This document shows, piece by piece, positions 53,364 through 62,034 of a stretch of 64,000 nucleotides of DNA (the stretch's first letter is position 1; every line of letters begins with the position of its first letter). Where the stretch lies: the NCBI GenBank assembly GCA_963812415.1, contig CAWEVH010000022.1, positions 1-64,000 on the forward strand, given 5' to 3'. The stretch is from JACVRW01 sp963812415. Lineage in GTDB: Bacteria; Actinomycetota; Thermoleophilia; Solirubrobacterales; Thermoleophilaceae. The translations under genes and the position numbers were made by a program. Below the pieces are notes generated by a model that did not search any database, was not told the origin of the DNA, and saw nothing but the letters and a program-made list of their open reading frames with translations.

Positions 53364-54431
53364 GGCGCGCGCCTGTCTGGCGATCTCGAGATCCTCGCGT
53401 GCCTGTACCACGAGCACGGCGACCGGCTTCTCGGGTGAGCTGACCACTGCATCTCCCGCGACGTCGTCGTTGCGATGGGCGTCGATCTCCACGCCGAGAT
53501 GCGCCAGCCCCGTGCAGGCCAGCTCGCGCACGCGTGGAGAGCCCGCGCCCACGCCGCCCGTGAAAACAAGGGCGTCCAGGCCCCCGAGTGAGGCGGTCAT
53601 CGCGCCGATCCCGGCACGAAGTCTGTGCGCGTAGACGCCCAGGGCCGTACGGGCAGCGGCGTCGTCGCGGGCGAGCAGCTCGCGCATGTCGGCGGTCCCG
53701 GCCAGTCCCATGAGTCCGGACTCGAGTTCGAGCGCGTCGCCGATCTGCTCGGCCGAGAGCCCCGCGCGTTGCTGCAACCAGAGCAGCAGTCCCGGATCGA
53801 CCGAGCCCGAGCGGCTCGCCATCACGAGGCCTTCCAGCGGCGTGAACCCCATCGTCGTGTCGATCGAGCGTCCGGCGGCGATCGCGCACAGCGAGGCGCC
53901 CGCACCCAGATGGCAGGAGACGACGCGCCCCGGATTGCCGGCGAGCGCGGCCGCCCGCCTGGCCGCGTACGCGTGCGAGAGCCCATGGAAGCCGTAGCGG
54001 CGAACGCCCCAGCGCTCGCGCCACGCGCGCGGGAGCGCGTACGTGGCGGCGGCAGGCGAGAGCGTCGCGTGGAAGGCCGTATCGAAGCAGGCGACCGCGG
54101 GAACGGTCGGCAGCACGCGCGTCACGGCGTCGAGCGCGGCCAGCGACTTGGCCTGGTGAAGCGGCGCCAGCGCCTCCAGCTCCCGCAGCGCCGCCTCGAC
54201 CGGCGCGTCGATCGGGACCGCGTCCCGGAAGCGCTCACCGCCGTGAACGATCCGATGGCCGACGACGTCGGGCGACGGCGGGCAGCTCGGCCAGCGCGGC
54301 TGCGACAGCCTTCCTCGGCGACGAGCGCATGCGGAGCGTCGAGTTCCCGTGCCCACAGGGTCGCGTCGTCGTGCGCGAGCAGGGACAGCTTCAGGCTGCT
54401 CGACCCCGCGTTGACGACCAGAACGCGCACG
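53349..54431 (-). CDS. ackA: Acetate kinase (frameshifted near the N-terminus)
   Basis: GTG 54431 gives VRVLVVNAGSSSLKLSLLAH, the ATP-binding NAGSSSxK start. Extra bases near 54310 and 54280 shift the frame; it resumes VVGHRIVHGGERFRDAVPID (HRxVHGG motif). Later blocks: VACFDTAFHATLSPAAATYA, YGFHGLSHAYAARRAAALAG (catalytic His), VSCHLGAGASLCAIAAGRSI, DTTMGFTPLEGLVMASRSGS and DALVFTGGVGAGSPRVRELA. Joined length about 360, a little short. It converts acetyl phosphate and ADP to acetate and ATP. It follows the phosphoketolase gene by 6 bases, completing the phosphoketolase route. Confidence 0.9.
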   Translation of the reverse strand, partial: RARSGRQRGVEQPEAVPARARRRDPVGTGTRRSACARRRGRLSQPRWPSCPPSPDVVGHRIVHGGERFRDAVPIDAPVEAALRELEALAPLHQAKSLAALDAVTRVLPTVPAVACFDTAFHATLSPAAATYALPRAWRERWGVRRYGFHGLSHAYAARRAAALAGNPGRVVSCHLGAGASLCAIAAGRSIDTTMGFTPLEGLVMASRSGSVDPGLLLWLQQRAGLSAEQIGDALELESGLMGLAGTADMRELLARDDAAARTALGVYAHRLRAGIGAMTASLGGLDALVFTGGVGAGSPRVRELACTGLAHLGVEIDAHRNDDVAGDAVVSSPEKPVAVLVVQAREDLEIARQARALLGL

Positions 54432-54437
54432 GCGTGG

Positions 54438-56814
54438 TCAGCCAGGCCAGGTCCAGTCGCGCACGTCGGGGGCGTCGTCGCCATGCTCGCGCGTGTACGC
54501 GCGATGGCGCAGCCGCTCGTCGGCCATCGACTGACGCAGGCCGGCAGCGCGCTCCCCGAGACCGGGCACCCGGTCGATCACGTCCATCACGAGGTGAAAG
54601 CGGTCGAGGTCGTTGAGCATCACCATGTCGAACGGGGTGGTGGTGGTGCCCTCCTCCTCGTAGCCGCGGACGTGCAGGTTGTGATGGTTGTGGCGCCGGT
54701 AGGTGAGCCGGTGGATCAGCGACGGGTAGCCGTGGTAGGCGAAGATGACCGGCTGGGACGTAGTGAAGAGCGCGTCGAACTCGGGATCCGGCAGGCCGTG
54801 GGGATGCTTGGACGGCGGCTGCAGCCTCATCAGGTCCACCACGTTGACGACGCGCACGCGAACGTCGGGCAGGTGCTCGCGCAGCAGCGCGACGGCGGCG
54901 AGCGTCTCGAGGGTCGGGATGTCGCCGGCACACGCGAGCACGACGTCCGGTTCGCCGTCGGCACCGGTCGAAGCCCAGTCCCAGATGCCGATGCCGCGTG
55001 TGCAGTGGATCACCGCCTCCTCGATCGACAGGTAGTCGAGCGAAGGCTGCTTGCCGGCGACGATCACGTTCACGTAGTCGCGCGAGCGCAGGCAATGGTC
55101 GGCCACGGACAGCAGGCAATTGGCGTCCGGGGGCAGATAGACGCGGACGATCTCCGCCTTCTTGTTGACCACGTGGTCGATGAAGCCGGGGTCCTGATGG
55201 GAGAAGCCGTTGTGATCCTGGCGCCACACGTGCGACGAGAGCAGATAGTTGAGCGAGGCGATCGGTCTCCGCCAGGGGATGCCGCGCGTGACCTTCAGCC
55301 ACTTCGCGTGCTGGTTGAGCATCGAGTCGACGATGTGGATGAAGGCCTCGTAGCAGTTGAAGAGGCCGTGGCGCCCGGTGAGCAGGTAGCCCTCGAGCCA
55401 GCCCTGACAGAGGTGCTCGCTGAGGACCTCCATCACCCGCCCATCCGGTGCCAGGTGGTCGTCGCCGGGCAGCCGCTCCGCCATCCACACCCGGTCGGTG
55501 GCCTCGAAGAGCGGCCCGAGCCGGTTGGATCGCGTCTCGTCCGGCCCCATCACCCGGAAGTTGCGGGTGGTCGCGTTCGCCCGCACGACGTCTCGCAGCC
55601 AGCCCCCGAGAACCGATGTCGCCTCGCTGGCCGCCGCGCCCGGCCTGGCGACCTCGACCGCATGGGCGCGGAAGTCCGGCAGCTCGAGGTCGCGCAGCAG
55701 GAGGCCCCCGTTGGCGTGCGGAGTGGCGCCCATGCGGCGTTCACCCCGGGGCCGAAGCGCGCGTAGCTCGGGACGCAGCCGGCCGGTGTCGTCGAAGAGC
55801 TCGTCGGGACGGTAGGAGCGCAGCCACGCCTCCAGCTGGCGCAGGTGCTCCGGATCCTCGGCGACCCCTGCAAGCGGTACCTGATGGGCTCGGAACGTCC
55901 CTTCGGCGGGCAGACCGTCGACCTCGCTCGGCCCGGTCCAGCCCTTGGGGGTGCGAAGCACGACCATCGGCCAGCGCGGACGGTCAAGCGCGCCGGCCCG
56001 TGCGCGCTCCTGGATAGCTCGCTATTTCATCAAGGGCCCGATCGAGCGCGGCGGCGAGTGCCTGATGGACGGCGGCCGGCTCGTCGCCCTCGACGAACAG
56101 CGGCGCGTGGCCGTAGCCCTCGAGCAGCGACGCGAGCTCGTGGTGTGGGATCCGTGCAAGCAGGGTCGGGTTGGCGATCTTGTACCCGTTGAGGTGCAGG
56201 ACGGGGAGCACGGCGCCGTCACTCGCGGGATTCAGGAACTTGTTCGAGTGCCAGCTTGCGGCGAGCGGGCCGGTCTCGGCCTCCCCGTCGCCAACGACGC
56301 AGAGAGCCACGAGGTCGGGATTGTCGAAGACCGCCCCGTACGCGTGCATGAGCGCGTAGCCGAGCTCACCGCCCTCGTGAATCGACCCCGGTGTCTCCGG
56401 GGCGACGTGGGACGGGACGCCGCCGGGAAACGAGAACTGCCGGAACAGCCGGTGCAGCCCCTCCTCGTCCTCGCCGATGTTCGGGTAGACCTCCGAGTAC
56501 GTGCCCTCCAGGTAGGTGTTCGCCACAAGCCCGGGACCGCCGTGGCCCGGCCCGGTGACGAAGATCGCGTTCAGGTTCCTCTCGCGGATCGCCCGGTTCA
56601 TGTGGACGTACAGCAGGTTGAGACCGGGGGTCGTGCCCCAGTGGCCGAGGAGCCGCGGTTTCACGTGCACCTTCGCGAGCGGTTCGTGAAGCAGCGGGTT
56701 GTCGAGCAGATAGATCTGCCCGACCGACAGGTAGTTGGCCGCGCGCCAGTACGCGTCGATCGTACGCAGCTCGTCGGGATCGAGCGCCGGGACGGTGCGC
56801 GCCGCACTCGTCAT
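54438..56814 (-). CDS. xfp: Xylulose-5-phosphate/fructose-6-phosphate phosphoketolase (one frameshift)
   Basis: ATG 56814 starts MTSAARTVPALDPDELRTID. The N-terminal part has KPRLLGHWGTTPGLNLLYVH, PGHGGPGLVANTYLEGTYSE, ETPGSIHEGGELGYALMHAY and the thiamine diphosphate motif CVVGDGEAETGPLAASWHSN. A base error near 56020 shifts the frame before VVLRTPKGWTGPSEVDGLPA. The C-terminal half includes ALFTTSQPVIFAYHGYPSLI and TTTTPFDMVMLNDLDRFHLV. About 790 residues, full length. It splits xylulose 5-phosphate or fructose 6-phosphate with phosphate into acetyl phosphate and an aldose phosphate. Its ATG overlaps the treT stop (ATGA) and ackA follows, so the three genes form an operon. Confidence 0.93.
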
Positions 56815-58242
56815 GCCGCCCGCTCTCCGCCCCGGATCAGGGGCTCGATCAGGGCCAGGTAGTCGATCAGCGAATGCGTACCGAGGAACCGCTCGCGCAC
56901 GCGCTCACGCGCGGTCCTTCCGAGCGAGGCGGCCAGAGCGCCATCGTCGAGGAGCACGCGCACCGCGGCGCCGTAGGACGCGAGGTCGGCGGGATCGTCG
57001 AGGAGCAGGCCGCTGCGGCGATGCTCGATCTGGTCGCCGATCCCTCCGATGTTGCTGGCAACGACGGGACGCGCCTTCCACATCGCCTCCGCCACCGTCA
57101 AGCCGAAGCCCTCGGCGAGGCTCTTCTGGACCACAACGGCGGCCGTGCGCTGCAGCGCGTTCACCACCGCGGCATTCTCCTGGAGGTCGTCCATCGGCAA
57201 GAGCGCCAGGTGTACGCGCTCGCGAATCCCGTCCGGCAGCGCGGCCCGACGCCGGCAGGCCGCGCGCAGGACGTCGGCGCCCTCGGGGTCGTCGCTCACG
57301 GCGGACACATCGGGACCCGCGTAGACGAGATGCGCGTCCGTCACCGGCGCGACGTGGGCGGCGAACCCCTCGATCACTCCCAGCGGGTCCTTCAGGTCGT
57401 CCCAGCGTGAGACCTGCAGCACGTAGCGGTCTGCCTGCGTGAGCGGGGCGTCCTCGTAGAGCCGGGCCCTCGACCGCACCGTCCCGCGGCTCCCGTCAAG
57501 CCGGTCGAAGACGGGCTTGCCGCCGCTGCCCGCACGCAGGCCCGCGGCGTGCAGGATCGCCGCCGCGGCGCCGTTCTCAAGGTCCTGGTTCTTTGGTGCG
57601 AGCGGGTCGATCGAGGGCGCGATGATGGCGCGCCGCGCCGGCGCGATGACACCCCAGGCGAACTGCCGGCCGTGAGAAGACGACCCGGTCGGCGCGTGCG
57701 ACGAAGGGCTCGAGGAACCGCCACGCCGAGCGCGCGAGCTCGTTCGGGTTGTCCACGCCGACGTGGCAGCGCCAGATCACTGGATTTCCTGTGTCCGCGA
57801 GCATCGGGGCGAGCCCGGCGGTCTGGGGGTCGTGCAGGATCACGACGTCTCCCGGGCCGATCCGCTCGCGAAGCTCCTCGTAGTTCTCCGCCAGGGTCCG
57901 TTCGTACGCCGCGCGCTGGTCTGCGTCCAGAGGTCCGCCGTCGCCCGGCGCACCGTGGAGGCGGTTGTGAATTCGCTTGGTGATGCTGAAGAACTCCGGG
58001 TCGCCCTCGATCACGAGCCAGCGGCAGTCGATGCCCGCGCCACGCGCGTAGGCGACGAGCGGTAGCAGCATCTCGGCCACGCCGCCGCCGCGAGCCGTCG
58101 AATTCACGTTCACGACCGCCCTGCCGGCGAGCCGGGCGCGGCCGCGCATCACCGCGTCGCGTACGAGCTCGACCTGCCTGGGCCCGGCGAGCCGGGCGAG
58201 GAGCTCGACGTCACGCGACCCGGTGTCGACCTCGGTCAGCAC
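56811..58242 (-). CDS. treT: Trehalose synthase-like GT4 glycosyltransferase (TreT type), two frameshifts
   Basis: GTG 58242: VLTEVDTGSRDVELLARLAG, VVNVNSTARGGGVAEMLLPL, IDCRWLVIEGDPEFFSITKR plus IHNRLHGAPGD, DVVILHDPQTAGLAPMLADT and WRCHVGVDNPNELARSAWRF. These are diagnostic of trehalose glycosyltransferring synthase, which joins an NDP-glucose and glucose. Frame changes near 57680 and 57500 precede RYVLQVSRWDDLKDPLGVIE, VVVQKSLAEGFGLTVAEAMW (E-x7-E) and ARPVVASNIGGIGDQIEHRR. About 475 residues when joined, slightly longer than typical. The stop overlaps the xfp start. Trehalose made here would be a stress solute or carbon reserve feeding hexose phosphate to xfp. Confidence 0.83.
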
Positions 58243-58345
58243 TGGCCCGGAAGTATCCGAGTGCGTCGGCGACCGACCGGGTCCATGCCCGGGTCTCGTC
58301 CCAGTCGCGGAAGTCGCCGTCTGGCGCGCGAGCCGCACGCACCAT
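58211..58345 (-). CDS. Possible small protein or remnant ahead of treT (doubtful)
   Basis: 44 codons: MVRAARAPDGDFRDWDETRA then WTRSVADALGYFRASADRGR. The same frame extends upstream without a start (HRVFTGRLDRSPLSRTEQL), so this may be the tail of a longer gene whose front (58346-58505) is lost to frame errors. The composition (Trp, Tyr, Phe, Asp) is more protein-like than random GC-rich DNA. It overlaps the first 10 codons of treT. I do not know its function. The remaining gap up to 58507 contains nothing else I recognise. Confidence 0.3.
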   Translation of the reverse strand: MVRAARAPDGDFRDWDETRAWTRSVADALGYFRASADRGRHRVA

Positions 58346-58507
58346 CAGCTGCTCGGTACGGCTGAGCGGGGAGCGGTCGAGCCGGCCGGTGAAGACTCGA
58401 TGCTCGCGAGCGGGAGATCACGGATACGACACCTCGGCAGCTCGGACAAGCCTCGCCACGGGGCAGCCAGGCATGCGCTCGGTTGGCGAGGAGGCGCAGC
58501 ACCGCGC

Positions 58508-59017
58508 TCAGGACCCGAGCATGCCGCGGTCGAGTGCCCAGCGCACGAGCTCCGCCCGCGTCGACAGGCCGAGTCGCCGCTGGATCCGGGCGCGATGCGT
58601 CTCGATGGTCCGGACGCTCAGCGTGAGGCGATCGGCGATCTCGGTGTTGGTGTGGCCCAATGCGACCAGTCGCACGACGTCCCGCTCGCGGCCCGTGAGC
58701 CCGTTCTGATCGCGCCGGCGCTCGAAGTCCTGAGCCGCGATACGAACCGCGCGAACCAGCCGCAGGCCGTGCTCGCCCGCGGGCGGCAGCACGATGGCGG
58801 TGCCGGGCGACGCTCTGCGCAGGGCTGGTAGCGAGCAGAGGCTCCCGCGGTGGGTGAGGTCGACGTCGAGCACGAGCACAGCCGGGCGCAGCGCCCGCAG
58901 CGCCTCCTGCGCCTCATCGAGCGAGCGCACGCGACCCACGAGCTCCACCACTCCGTCGGCGGCGTGCAACTCATCCAGTGCGCCGGGACATCCCGCTACG
59001 AGCACCGTGATCGACAC
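58508..59017 (-). CDS. LuxR-type response regulator with degenerate receiver domain
   Basis: 169 residues from GTG 59017. The C-terminal NarL/FixJ helix-turn-helix is standard: GLTGRERDVVRLVALGHTNT plus EIADRLTLSVRTIETHRARI and QRRLGLSTRAELVRWALDRG. The N-terminal receiver is only about 95 residues. MSITVLVAGCPGALDEL lacks the acidic pair that binds Mg in normal receivers, though an Asp is present in PAVLVLDVDLTHRG; the later conserved Lys region is reduced. It may respond without phosphorylation. Divergent from the nitric oxide reductase gene, which it may control. Confidence 0.85.
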   Translation of the reverse strand: MSITVLVAGCPGALDELHAADGVVELVGRVRSLDEAQEALRALRPAVLVLDVDLTHRGSLCSLPALRRASPGTAIVLPPAGEHGLRLVRAVRIAAQDFERRRDQNGLTGRERDVVRLVALGHTNTEIADRLTLSVRTIETHRARIQRRLGLSTRAELVRWALDRGMLGS

Positions 59018-59110
59018 GAGCTCGACCCTACGTCCCAGGCGACGGCAGTGCCATCCGCAGCGACCCCTGTGCGGACTGCGGTGAACTACCGAATTCAGCG
59101 CCAGACGCTT

Positions 59111-59138
59111 CGCCGCGGGACTGCGGCGGTCCTATAGT
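59111..59138 (+). promoter_or_regulatory. Candidate promoter/operator of the NO reductase operon
   Basis: TATAGT (59133-59138) is a good -10 box 36 bases before the norB GTG. Upstream, CGCCGC-GGGACT-GCGGCG (59111-59128) is a perfect 6+6+6 inverted repeat lying where a -35 box would be; no consensus -35 is seen (TTCGCC at 59109-59114 is weak). An activator or repressor binding the repeat would be expected. Confidence 0.4.
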
Positions 59139-59173
59139 GCGGCCGCTTCGCATTCGACGACGGACGGTGACGC

Positions 59174-61504
59174 GTGGCCGGAGAACGCAGGAGCCTGCTC
59201 GTTTCGAAGACCTGGGTGCAGGCCGTCATCCTCGTCGTGCTGGTCGGCTTCTTCGTCCTTGGCCTGCTCGCGTACCGCACCTATCAGGCCAAGCCGCCGA
59301 TTCCCGAGCGCGTGGTCGACCCCGAGGGCGAGGTCCTCTACACCGAGCGCGACGTCGAGCGCGGCCAGGAGGTCTTCCTCAACAACGGGCTCATGGAGTA
59401 CGGCTCGGTGTTCGGCCACGGCGCCTATCTCGGTCCCGACTACACCGCCGACTACCTGCGGCGCGCCTCGGAGCAGGTGCGGCGCAGCTACGGCGGGGAG
59501 CGCTCCGACTCCGCGGCGCGGCGCACGATCGCGGACTTCCGGACCAATCGCTACGACGAGACGAGCGGCGAGCTCGAGCTGACCGCCGCCCAGGCGGCGG
59601 CACACAGGCGGCTCGTCCGGCACTACAGCGCCTTCTTCTCCGAGCCGAGCACGAAGCACGGCCTGCGGTCGGACGCGATCACCGATCGCGACGATCTGGC
59701 CGCCCTGACGGCGTTCTTCGGCTGGACGGCGTGGGCCGGCGCCGCCGAGCGGCCTGGTCACAACTACTCCTACACGAACAACTGGCCGCCCGAGCCGCGT
59801 GTCGACAACAAGCCGACCGCGAACGTGATCGTCTGGTCGGTGCTGTCCCTGGTGGCGCTGCTGGGCGGAATCGGCCTGCTGTTCGGCGCCTTCGGGCGCT
59901 GGAACATCCTCGGCTGGCATGGCCGCGAGCAGGCCACACTCCGCTTCCGGACGCCCGGCGACGTCGCGCTCACGCCCGCGCAGCGCGCGTGCGCGTGGTT
60001 CTTCTTCGTGATGGCTGCGCTGTTCCTGATCCAGGTCATGGTGGGCGCGGCCTCGCAGCACTACCGAGCGGAGCTGACCGGCTTCTTCGGCATCGACCTG
60101 GCGGAGCTCCTGCCGTTCAACCTGATGCGCACCTGGCACGTGCAGCTCGCCATCTTCTGGGTCGCGACCTCGTTCGTCGCGGCCGGCATCTTCCTCGCGC
60201 CGATGATCGCGAGGCGCGAGCCGCGCGGTCAGGGCAAGCTCGCCTTCCTGCTGCTCGGCGCGTTAGCGGTCGTGGTGTTCGGGACGCTGATCGGCTCGTT
60301 CCTCGGCGTTCACGGCCTGCTCGGCGACGCGGCCACCAACTGGTTCGGGCTCCAGGGCTTCGAGTACCTCGACCTCGCCCGCGTCTGGCAGATCCTGCTC
60401 TCGGTCGGGCTCTTCGTCTGGGTGTACATGCTCTGGCGCGTGCTCCGCACGCGGCTCCGTGCCGAGCACCCGGCCAACATGCCGTGGCTCTTCTTCATGG
60501 CGGCGCTCGCGATCCCGGCCTTCTACGCGGTGGGGCTGATCGCCCAGACCGGCCAGCACTTCACCGTCAACGAGTTCTGGCGCTTCTGGGTCGTGCACCT
60601 GTGGGTCGAGGACTTCCTCGAGCTGTTCACGACCGTGATGGTCGCGTACATGTTCGTGCTGCTCGGAGTGGTGCGGGAGAAGGTCGCCCTGACGGTCGTG
60701 TTCCTCGACATCATCCTGTACTCGCTCGGCGGGGTGATCGGCACGATGCATCACGTCTACTTCTCGGGCGAGCCCGCCGAGCACATGGCGCTGGGCGCCT
60801 TCTTCAGCGCCGCCGAGGTGATCCCGCTCACGTTCCTCACCGTCGAGGCGTGGTCGTTCCTCCAGCTGGGAGCGGCCCAGGAGTCCAAGTCGCGCACGCC
60901 ATTCCCGCACCGCTGGGCGGTGATGTTCCTCGTGGCGGTGGGCTTCTGGAACTTCCTCGGCGCAGGGGTCTTCGGCTTTCTCATCAACCTGCCGGTGGTC
61001 TCCTACTACGAGATCGGCACGGCGCTCACCGCCAACCACGGCCACGCGGCGATGATGGGCGTGTACGGCATGCTCGCCATCGGGCTGGCGATGTTCTGCC
61101 TGCGCTACCTGATCCCGGCCGAGCGCTGGCCCGAGCGCTGGGCGCGCATCGCGTTCTGGTCGACCAACATCGGGCTCGCCTGGATGTGCTTCGCCACGTT
61201 GCTCCCTCTGGGCATCGCCCAGCTCTACAAGTCGGTGGACGAGGGCTACTGGGAGGCCCGAGATCTCCATTTCCTCACCGAGGACACGAACGTGCTGATC
61301 GAGTGGCTGCGCCTGCCGGGTGACCTCGTGTTCATCGTCGGCGGCGCGCTGCCCGTGCTCTGGATCTGCTTCATCGGGGTGCGCCACACGGTCAAGCGGG
61401 TCACGCTCGATGAGCCGGAAGACATCCTCTTCACGGAGATCGACGCACCCGAGGGCGTGACCGACGTGAGCGCCGAGGAAGCCGCGGCGGCGAGGGTCAC
61501 ATGA
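59174..61504 (+). CDS. norB: Quinol-dependent nitric oxide reductase (single-subunit NorB/qNOR)
   Basis: 776 residues from GTG 59174. N-terminal helix (AVILVVLVGFFVLGLLAYRT) and a periplasm-type domain replacing NorC, with EVFLNNGLMEYGSVFGHGAY and PGHNYSYTNNWPPEP, typical of qNOR. About 12 more helices form the catalytic core. Metal ligands are all present: His322 (RTWHVQLAIFW) and His624 for low-spin heme b, His622 (NHGHAAMMG) for heme b3, and His475, His526 and His527 (VHLWVEDF, GTMHHVYF) for FeB, plus Glu479. It reduces two NO to nitrous oxide with quinol electrons at the membrane. Its stop overlaps the next start (ATGA). Confidence 0.93.
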   Translation: MAGERRSLLVSKTWVQAVILVVLVGFFVLGLLAYRTYQAKPPIPERVVDPEGEVLYTERDVERGQEVFLNNGLMEYGSVFGHGAYLGPDYTADYLRRASEQVRRSYGGERSDSAARRTIADFRTNRYDETSGELELTAAQAAAHRRLVRHYSAFFSEPSTKHGLRSDAITDRDDLAALTAFFGWTAWAGAAERPGHNYSYTNNWPPEPRVDNKPTANVIVWSVLSLVALLGGIGLLFGAFGRWNILGWHGREQATLRFRTPGDVALTPAQRACAWFFFVMAALFLIQVMVGAASQHYRAELTGFFGIDLAELLPFNLMRTWHVQLAIFWVATSFVAAGIFLAPMIARREPRGQGKLAFLLLGALAVVVFGTLIGSFLGVHGLLGDAATNWFGLQGFEYLDLARVWQILLSVGLFVWVYMLWRVLRTRLRAEHPANMPWLFFMAALAIPAFYAVGLIAQTGQHFTVNEFWRFWVVHLWVEDFLELFTTVMVAYMFVLLGVVREKVALTVVFLDIILYSLGGVIGTMHHVYFSGEPAEHMALGAFFSAAEVIPLTFLTVEAWSFLQLGAAQESKSRTPFPHRWAVMFLVAVGFWNFLGAGVFGFLINLPVVSYYEIGTALTANHGHAAMMGVYGMLAIGLAMFCLRYLIPAERWPERWARIAFWSTNIGLAWMCFATLLPLGIAQLYKSVDEGYWEARDLHFLTEDTNVLIEWLRLPGDLVFIVGGALPVLWICFIGVRHTVKRVTLDEPEDILFTEIDAPEGVTDVSAEEAAAARVT

Positions 61505-62034
61505 GCCCGGAGGCGCTCATGGGGGCGGGCTACGCCGTCGCGCTGATGGTGGCCGCACTCGTGCTCGAATGGCTCTCGGCGCACACGCACCGGCGCTCGC
61601 TTCGCTACCGGACCGCCGGCTTCGAGTACCACGAGGACGAGGACGTCTGGGTGTGCCCCGAGGGCGAGCACCTGTGGCCGCACGAGCGCGACCACGAGCG
61701 CCGCCTGGTGCGCTACCGCGCCCGCGCGCACGTCTGCAACGGCTGCCCGGTCAAGCAGCTCTGCACCGACTCCGATAGGGGCCGGGAGGTGGTGCGGCCG
61801 CTCGATCCCTGGCCCCACTCCGAGGCCGGGCGCTTCCATCGCGTGATCGCTCTGATGCTGGTCGCACTCGCGGGGTTGGTGCTTGTGGTGGCGATGGCGC
61901 GCAACCACACCCTCACCGAGGTGGCCGCGCTCGGCTCTCTGCTTGCCGTGTTCGTGCTGATCTGGAGGCTGCTCTTGCGGGACCTCCGCACCCATCCCGC
62001 GAACTTCCCCGAGCCCGACCCGACGCGCGGCTAG
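61501..62034 (+). CDS. Three-helix membrane protein with transposase-like four-Cys motif, coupled to norB
   Basis: 177 residues. Helix 1 at about 8-25 (GAGYAVALMVAALVLEWL), helices 2 and 3 at about 114-133 and 140-159. Between helix 1 and 2 lies a soluble segment GFEYHEDEDVWVCPEGEHLW through RARAHVCNGCPVKQLCTD with Cys52, Cys79, Cys82 and Cys88. The arrangement Y-x-D...VCPxG...YRAxxxxCxxCPxxxxC is the one found inside IS1182-type transposases, but there is no DDE catalytic domain here. The four Cys could bind zinc or an iron-sulfur cluster. ATG overlaps the norB stop, so it is translated with the reductase and may be an assembly or electron-transfer partner. Family unknown. Confidence 0.75.
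   Translation: MSPEALMGAGYAVALMVAALVLEWLSAHTHRRSLRYRTAGFEYHEDEDVWVCPEGEHLWPHERDHERRLVRYRARAHVCNGCPVKQLCTDSDRGREVVRPLDPWPHSEAGRFHRVIALMLVALAGLVLVVAMARNHTLTEVAALGSLLAVFVLIWRLLLRDLRTHPANFPEPDPTRG

Noticed and set aside
53625..55766. 713-codon plus-strand frame over ackA and xfp
   Set aside because: Composition is that of an antisense shadow; the minus-strand enzymes have full motif sets.
59132..60139. 335-codon minus-strand frame over the start of norB
   Set aside because: Antisense shadow; rich in Arg, Gly and His without motifs.
59174..61504. Nitric oxide dismutase (Nod) instead of reductase
   Set aside because: Nod proteins lose FeB ligands; here His475, His526, His527 and Glu479 are all kept.
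61501..62034. Insertion sequence or transposase remnant
   Set aside because: Only the Cys insert is similar; no DDE residues, no terminal inverted repeats, and the gene is intact with membrane helices and coupled to norB.
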